Below the pieces are notes generated by a model. The model did not search any database. It was not told where the DNA came from and saw only the letters and a list, made by a program, of their open reading frames with translations. The translations under genes and the position numbers were made by a program. This document shows positions 59,012 to 64,000 of a DNA stretch of 64,000 bases, in pieces (the first letter of the stretch is position 1; the number at the start of each line of letters is the position of its first letter). Location: assembly GCA_009829735.1 (NCBI GenBank), contig CM020619.1, forward strand, positions 13,817,777-13,881,776, written 5' to 3'. This DNA comes from Pyropia yezoensis (taxonomy: Eukaryota; Rhodophyta; Bangiophyceae; Bangiales; Bangiaceae).

Positions 59012-61126
59012 TCACGCCTTGACTTCTTTAAAAGCATCGAAGAAGTCCGTCGGCAACATTGCCAGCGTCCCTGGCATGGACATCAGCAGGGCAACGTCCT
59101 CAGGGCTGCCCGCACCGGCCGGGACAGGCTCGTCGTCACCGCCACCCCGCTCCACGACGGCAGGTACGAAGGCCGACTCGACCAGATGCGACCACAGGCG
59201 GGTGTGCAGTTTTAACGGCTGCTGGGGCGCTCCAGTACCACCCTTGCCCGCCAGCACCGCCTGATGCACGGTGGCAGTGTCTGTCGCACATGCGTCGAGC
59301 AGGAAGCGCTGGGCCTCGGGTGGCCAGACGCCCATGGACCAGGCGGTACGGAAAAACCGCACTTGTTCCGGCCAGGAAGGAGAATCGACCAGCGGCCCGT
59401 GCTCGCGCAGCCATTTCGAGCAGACGGCGCCGACAGCAGCGACCATCTCGCGGCTGAAGTGGGCGAGCTCCTGGCCACCACCACTGCCAGCGTCCGCTAC
59501 AACATGCGCATCTTGCCGGGGAAGCGTCACCGGCGGCTCGTCCGCCCTAGGGTGTCGAAAATCCGCGCGGGGGGGGGTCAACGCCAATGAACGGGAAGAC
59601 GGCATCGCAGCCGGACCCGCAGGGCCCCCAGGACCGCCCAAGGCCGGGCCGGCAGGGCCACCAGGGGCGGTGAGACGCAGCCGCTTCCGCCCAGACCGGC
59701 CGGTCACCAGCATCTGTGTGGGCGCCGCCACCGCCGCCGCCCGCACCGCCAGGCGGTGGATCGTTGTTTTTGCCCGCCACACGTCAGGAACCATGACGGG
59801 GAGGACAAACATGTCCACGAGTGCCTCGAGGTTGTCGCGAGGCAGGTTTGCCAAACCCGGGCCGCGAAGGGCATGTCGAACGGCGGTTGCCATCTCTCGT
59901 GCCACGACCGGGTCGCCCGCGTGTGGCAGGTACACGTGGGACAGGTGGGCAACAGCGGCCTGGGCAACCTGCACACCTTGGTCCGTACGAAGAGGCGTCG
60001 ACGTGGCCTGGATCACGCACAGGGCGTCGGCCTGGGTCGTCTCCCGAGGGCCGACGCGAGCAAAGAGGGCGTCGCACTCATGCACCAGTCCGAGGGCACC
60101 CGTGTTGTGTGCCCGCCTGGCCACTGCAACCCCTGACTGGTCGGTGCCAACCGCCACAGCCGGCCCCGTTACCGCTGGCCCCACCTCAGGGCCTGTGAAG
60201 TCCAGCATCTCCACCACCGACTCGTCCGCCATGATGGGTGCACACCGGCCCATTCGCAACGGTACGATTTCGTCGTCGTCAACGGGCACCTCTTGCTGCC
60301 GCGCCAACGGCTCAGTTGCAGACGCGGCCATCGTCCCGGGCACCGCGCCCGCCGACACGACAGACACCGCACCCGCTGGCGCGGCCGTCGCGGCCATCGT
60401 CCCGGGCACCGCGCCCGTCGACGTGCCCGACACCGCACCCGCACCCGCAGGCGCGGACGGCACCGCACCCGCTGGCGCGGCCGACGCGGCCATCGTCCTG
60501 GGCACCGCGCCCGCCGACACGAAGGGCACCGCGCCCGCCGACACGACGGGCACCGCACCCGCTGGCGCGGCCGACGCGGCCATCTTCCCGGGCGCCGCGC
60601 CCACCGACACGACGGGCACCGCGCCCGCCGACACGACGGGCTCCGCACCCGCTGGCGCGGCCGACGCGGCCATCGTCCCGGGCACCGCGCCCGCCGACAC
60701 GACGGGCACCGCGACCGCCACCGCGTCCGCCGCCACCGTCCACTTGCCCGCCGACGCCGCCGCCGTCGACGTGCCCGACACCGCGACGGCCGGCTCAGCC
60801 GGCGAGACCGCCGACGCCTCGGCCGACGCCGCCCTTGACATGCCCGCCGACGCGGGCGGCGGCTCGGCCGGAGCCGCCGGAGCCACGACCGTCGGCACTG
60901 CACCCGCCACATCCACCGGCCCGGTCACCGGGTCAGCCACCTCCGACGCCGACGCGGCGGGCACGACCACCGGCGACGCGACCGATTCCGCTGCCGACAC
61001 GGCCGCCGGGCCAGCCACTGGCTCAGCCGCCGGTGGTGTGACCGCCATCGCCGCCAGCGGCCCCACCGACCTCGTTGCCGCCCCCCACCTGCGGGCTGTG
61101 CCGCCAGACGCACCAGCGGCTGCCAC
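59012..61126 (-). CDS. Repeat-rich N-terminal part of the helicase locus, unrecognised
   Basis: 704 codons from the Met at 61126 to a stop at 59012. The first 300 are Ala/Val/Pro/Ser-rich with about six 22-residue tandem repeats (AASAAPAGAVPVVSAGAVPG plus two residues). A globular region follows: DESVVEMLDFTGPEVGPAV, ECDALFARVGPRETTQADAL, VAHLSHVYLPHAGDPV, NLEALVDMFVLPVMVPDVW, and a C-terminal part ending MPGTLAMLPTDFFDAFKEVK. No family is recognised. It shares the reading register with the helicase 3.7 kb downstream. It may be an independent gene or the N-terminus of one large protein. Confidence 0.45.
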   Translation of the reverse strand: MAAAGASGGTARRWGAATRSVGPLAAMAVTPPAAEPVAGPAAVSAAESVASPVVVPAASASEVADPVTGPVDVAGAVPTVVAPAAPAEPPPASAGMSRAASAEASAVSPAEPAVAVSGTSTAAASAGKWTVAADAVAVAVPVVSAGAVPGTMAASAAPAGAEPVVSAGAVPVVSVGAAPGKMAASAAPAGAVPVVSAGAVPFVSAGAVPRTMAASAAPAGAVPSAPAGAGAVSGTSTGAVPGTMAATAAPAGAVSVVSAGAVPGTMAASATEPLARQQEVPVDDDEIVPLRMGRCAPIMADESVVEMLDFTGPEVGPAVTGPAVAVGTDQSGVAVARRAHNTGALGLVHECDALFARVGPRETTQADALCVIQATSTPLRTDQGVQVAQAAVAHLSHVYLPHAGDPVVAREMATAVRHALRGPGLANLPRDNLEALVDMFVLPVMVPDVWRAKTTIHRLAVRAAAVAAPTQMLVTGRSGRKRLRLTAPGGPAGPALGGPGGPAGPAAMPSSRSLALTPPRADFRHPRADEPPVTLPRQDAHVVADAGSGGGQELAHFSREMVAAVGAVCSKWLREHGPLVDSPSWPEQVRFFRTAWSMGVWPPEAQRFLLDACATDTATVHQAVLAGKGGTGAPQQPLKLHTRLWSHLVESAFVPAVVERGGGDDEPVPAGAGSPEDVALLMSMPGTLAMLPTDFFDAFKEVKA
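60319..60720 (-). repeat. 66-bp tandem repeat inside the helicase-locus ORF
   Basis: About six units of 66 bp (22 codons), some with an added half unit of 33 bp. The frame is kept in all units, as expected for a translated repeat. Confidence 0.8.
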
Positions 61127-61200
61127 CTCCCAACGTCTGGGCCACGACCGGTGGGGGAAGCGGGCGGGGGAAGGGGTGAATGAGGAGCGAGCGGAAGGAC

Positions 61201-61848
61201 CAGCGGCCGTGGGGTGGGGGCGCGGCTCGGGGGCGGCCCACCAGCAGCGGCGGCGGCGCGGTTTAAAGAAACCGCGCCGCCGGTGCTGGCGCGACCTGCC
61301 CCCCTCTCTGAACAGAGCCGCCGCGCCCGTGCCCCCCCCCGGCCGGCCGCCGATCCTCCACCGCCGCCCCTCTCACACTCTCCTCCCCTCCTCACACCCC
61401 CCCTCCTCACGCCCCCCCCACAACAAACGCACAGGTCCGGTCGCAACCCGCCGCCACACCACCCGCCGCCTTGGCCGCTGCCACCTGCGGGGGGGGGAGG
61501 GGGTGGGGAAAGGGGGTGGGGGGGAAGAGGGGAAAAAGGCACGGCAGAGAATCAGCGGCCGTGGGGTGGGGGCGCGGCTTGGGGGCGGCACACCAGCAGC
61601 GGCGGCGGCGCGGTTTAAAGAAACTGCGCCGCCGGTGCTGGCGCGACCTGCCCCCCTCTCCCAACAGAGCCGCCGCGCCCGTGCTCCCCCCCGGCCGGCC
61701 GCCGATCCTCCACCGCCGCCCTTCCCACACTCTCCCCCCCTCCTCACGCCCCCCCCCTCCTCACCCCCCCCTCTCCGTCCACAACAAACGCACAGGTCCG
61801 GTCGCAACCCGCCGCCACACCACCCGCCGCCTTGGCCGTCACCGGCTG

Positions 61849-61850
<2 letters not shown>
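61201..61850. repeat. 352-bp tandem duplication with an internal hairpin
   Basis: The copies start at 61201 and 61553 (CAGCGGCCGTGGGGTGGGGG). Each holds a hairpin with 13-bp arms, GGCGGCGCGGTTT and its complement around AAAG (61252-61281; second copy 61604-61633 with one mismatch). Just after both copies the DNA is C-rich, then contains CAACAAACGCACAGGTCCGG. It lies upstream of the minus-strand ORF that starts at 61126. Confidence 0.85.
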
Positions 61851-61881
<31 letters not shown>

Positions 61882-62022
61882 TGGGGGAAGGGAGGGGGCG
61901 CGGCACACCGTGGGGAGGGTGGTCGGGAATGGGGGAGAGGGCGCGGCACAACCGGGAAAGGGAGGGGTGTGGGAAGGGAAGGGGCGCGGCACACCGGGGA
62001 GAGGGCGGTGGGGGGTGGGCGC
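61851..62022. repeat. Poly-G run and G-rich repeats
   Basis: About 30 G with almost no interruption at 61850-61880, followed by GGGGAGAGGGCGCGGCACACC-like words repeated three to four times to 62005. Confidence 0.7.
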
Positions 62023-62157
62023 CGCGCGTGCACGCATGCGCGCGCGCATGCCCGAGGATACACGCGCACGGTCCGCGCGCACGCATGAGCGAGGGCGCGG
62101 GCGGGCGCTCGCGCGCATGCGCGCATGCATTCGCGCGCGCACGTCCGCGAGACGTGC
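62023..62157. repeat. Alternating purine-pyrimidine tract (Z-DNA-prone)
   Basis: Rich in GCGCGCGCATGC and CACGCATGCGCGCG words with strict purine-pyrimidine alternation over several stretches of 12-24 bp. No coding content. Confidence 0.7.
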
Positions 62158-62317
62158 GCCCCGGGAAGCGACGACTTTTGGTCCGACGATTTTTGTCCTG
62201 CGTATTACACACTGGCAGTTTGCGGAAAAGCCACAAGATTTTTCAGCACATCCCTTAGCGGTCGTCGCCCCCAAGATCTACGTGCCGGGAAAGGTCCCTC
62301 ATTATGTACAGAGTGAG

Positions 62318-62402
62318 GGGCGGTTCATTAGGAGGGGCGATTAATTAGGATGGGCGGTTCATTAGGAGGGGCGATTAATTAGGATGGGCGATTCATTAGG
62401 AG
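62318..62402 (+). repeat. 17-bp satellite, five units in alternating pairs
   Basis: Units alternate GGGCGGTTCATTAGGAG and GGGCGATTAATTAGGAT, giving a 34-bp dimer. A degenerate sixth unit runs into a poly-G tract at 62417-62434. Confidence 0.85.
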
Positions 62403-62635
62403 GGGGCGGTTCCTTTAGGGGGGGGGGGGGGGGGAAGGGTTCGTGGCACGGGTGTGAGCTGTGGGCCCACAAATGGAGAATCGTTCGTAAGATCGACAGA
62501 CGGCTGAATCGTAGAGCAAACCCCGTGTCCGCGGACATCTGAAAAAGCGCGCAGTTTGTGTAACCCCTACTCCAATCGATCAATGGACTGGGAAACGCGG
62601 TGTATCCGGTATTATGCATATAGACCGCCGTCGGT

Positions 62636-62806
62636 CGTCACAGGAAGTGACAATAAGACTACTCGCCGGACAAGCCTGCAGAATCAAAACCTCATAGACT
62701 ACCGGATTTTCGTCCTGGCGTAGACCACCGGACACATGCCGGGACACACCCGTGGCTATTTAGCATGGAATATATCGCTTTGTTCTGATTCGCATTTCCT
62801 GTGACG
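62636..62806. repeat. Short inverted-repeat element
   Basis: CGTCACAGGAAGTG at 62636 pairs with CATTTCCTGTGACG at 62793-62806 (one mismatch). The 171 bp between is AT-richer than its surroundings. It may be a small MITE. Confidence 0.45.
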
Positions 62807-62810
62807 GCCG

Positions 62811-62850
62811 TGCGCAGTGGGTCTAAAACCGAGTACCTACATTTCCGTCC
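62811..62850 (+). repeat. TIR-like end related to the element at 52.8-53.4 kb
   Basis: GCGCAGTGGGTCTAAAACCG continues CTACATTTCCGTCC, about 80% like the ends at 52781 and 53442. It is oriented as a left end, so the element would extend to the right past the window. Confidence 0.55.
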
Positions 62851-63002
62851 AAGACGGCCCTCAGGGGGTCGTGAGGGCCTGCTTATAGAAGCCGACTCCC
62901 CCACAGAGGCCGTAAAGGCCATGCAACTGGCAAACGTTGCCTGGACGCGCCGTTTGCCGGTGTGTGGTCGTCGGCGGCGGCGGCGGGCCCTGCTACGCAG
63001 AC

Positions 63003-64000
63003 ATGCCTCGGCGCGCTGGGCGCCGCGTCTCGGCCGCCAAGGCCCGGCTGGCCGTCGCGCGTGATGTGCAACCAGATGTACTCCGCACTGTCTTTGACGT
63101 TGCTGATGAAGCCGTGGCGTCTTTTCGGCGCCTGGCACTCGAGGCCCATGGTCTGGCGCACGACGGCAGCGGGGCAGGTCCGGCGAGGACCCGACGTAAA
63201 GTCGAGCTGAGGAACCCGGGACGGTTCGAACTTTCGACGGCTGTCAAGGACGCAGTGCTAGACTTTCTGCGGCGCGCGGCTTCCCGGGCGTCTACGACAC
63301 GCGGAAAGCTTGCGCCATCAGATTCGGCCAAGGGCGCAGGCGAGAGGGCCACCGACGCCGAGGCGGCTGCATCGGGCGGCGCATCGGACGTGGGATCGCG
63401 TGCGGTGCCGGCACAGCTGCCCCCGCGCTCTGTCGCCGTCGATGACGAGGAGGAGGGGGAGGCAGGTGGGGCGGGCGCCGCACGCGACGACGCACCCCTT
63501 GCTAGGAACCCGCAAGTAATGACGCGCATCGGGTTTTTCCTGCCGGAAAAAGAGGCTGGCAGTGCCCCCGAAGGGGATGACCCCGCAGGCAGAGTGACAA
63601 AGAGTCAACCCCTTCGTCGCAGACGCTTGGGCGCGCGTCGTGGGGCGATGGAGGACCTCAACCGCCGGGTGGCAGAGGAAGCCGCAAAGGTGCAGCACCT
63701 GCTGCTCGTGACCAACAACTTGGCGGCACTGCTGCGTACTGACGTGCCCAACGTGGCGTCCACTGGCGGACCATCCACGGAGGTAGGTCCCGTGCGCGTG
63801 TCCCTGGAGTCCGACCCCACCACACCCGTCATCACCCAGGCGCTCAGCACGTTGGCCGGCATGTCTGAGAAGCTTCTCACATCGCAAAAAAGTCCGCAGA
63901 CGGTGTCTGACCAGTTGGCACAGGAGACGCGCCGGAACGAGGAGCTCCACGATTCATTCGCCCGTGTGTGCGCTGCACGGCAGCGGGACGACGACTACGA
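63003..64000 (+). CDS. Unrecognised ORF, open at the window end
   Basis: I checked the frame codon by codon: 332 codons from the ATG at 63003 with no stop before the window edge. The N-terminus is basic (MPRRAGRRVSAAKARLAVAR). Then come a helical stretch (VLRTVFDVADEAVASFRRLA), a VELRNPGRFELSTAVKDAVL segment, an acidic DDEEEGEAGG patch, the segment QVMTRIGFFLPEKE, a basic RRRRLGARRG and a helical, coiled-coil-like MEDLNRRVAEEAAKVQHLLL. I see no known domain. It lies 150 bp inside a TIR-like end, so it may be a transposon-encoded accessory protein rather than a cellular gene. Confidence 0.5.
   Translation, partial: MPRRAGRRVSAAKARLAVARDVQPDVLRTVFDVADEAVASFRRLALEAHGLAHDGSGAGPARTRRKVELRNPGRFELSTAVKDAVLDFLRRAASRASTTRGKLAPSDSAKGAGERATDAEAAASGGASDVGSRAVPAQLPPRSVAVDDEEEGEAGGAGAARDDAPLARNPQVMTRIGFFLPEKEAGSAPEGDDPAGRVTKSQPLRRRRLGARRGAMEDLNRRVAEEAAKVQHLLLVTNNLAALLRTDVPNVASTGGPSTEVGPVRVSLESDPTTPVITQALSTLAGMSEKLLTSQKSPQTVSDQLAQETRRNEELHDSFARVCAARQRDDDY

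Noticed and set aside
59271..62258. 995-codon plus-strand frame
   Set aside because: Mirror of the minus-strand ORF with its 66-bp repeats, then runs through poly-G and the Z-DNA tract; composition artefact.
1..64000. tRNA or rRNA genes
   Set aside because: I looked for GTTCRA-type T-arm boxes and cloverleaf pairing around GGTTCGA words (for example 8164, 11477 and 63222) and found none that fold.

Overview
This window looks like nuclear DNA of a red alga of the Porphyra/Pyropia type (Bangiophyceae). It is very GC-rich, with long poly-C and poly-G runs. Genes are intron-poor and encode Ala/Gly/Pro-rich insertions, and transposable elements fill much of the space. The best lineage marker is a plastid-targeted phycobilisome linker gene split by one short intron (38994-40111, minus). 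Nuclear linker genes of this kind point to red algae, although I cannot name the species from sequence alone.

Layout. 1-4.1 kb: the C-terminal part of a protein O-mannosyltransferase and a long-form tRNase Z. 4.26-7.04 kb: a decayed pogo/Tigger-like DNA transposon with terminal inverted repeats (TIRs) and a TA target duplication. 7.8-8.1 kb: a retroelement scrap and a dispersed repeat. 11.5-25.0 kb: a nested pair of minus-strand Ty3/gypsy chromodomain retrotransposons. The inner one (13375-22755) has 473-bp LTRs and a CCGGA target duplication, sits inside the RNase H region of the outer one, and carries extra reading frames on the opposite strand. 25-31.5 kb: mostly non-coding repeats. 31.5-33.7 kb: a KMO-like FAD monooxygenase. 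34.7-36.2 kb: a doubtful membrane-protein gene. 39.0-40.1 kb: the linker gene. 42.7-44.3 kb: an exostosin-like type II glycosyltransferase. 44.9-46.1 kb: a class 3 lipase. 46.9-51.1 kb: a very large Fanzor-type (eukaryotic TnpB-like) RuvC nuclease. 52.8-54.0 kb: a TIR element and a Tc1-like transposase lacking its catalytic core. 54.3-61.1 kb: a decayed but frame-preserved locus ending in an SF1 (UPF1/DNA2-like) helicase. 61.2-62.9 kb: tandem, Z-DNA-prone and inverted repeats. 63.0 kb to the end: an unrecognised open reading frame next to a TIR-like end.

The two most interesting loci are these. First, the roughly 1391-residue Fanzor protein has two N-terminal zinc knuckles and the eukaryote-type rearranged RuvC site. 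Second, the linker has one PBS-linker domain followed by a C-terminal transmembrane segment, the architecture of cyanobacterial CpcL membrane-anchored rod linkers, here with a predicted plastid transit peptide. No operon logic applies: genes are single transcription units separated by repeat-rich DNA. Gene products map to the ER/Golgi (mannosyltransferase, exostosin-like enzyme), tRNA maturation, the plastid antenna, and probably organelle or membrane metabolism (FAD monooxygenase, lipase). I found no tRNA, rRNA or CRISPR array. All assignments come from reading motifs by eye, without database searches.
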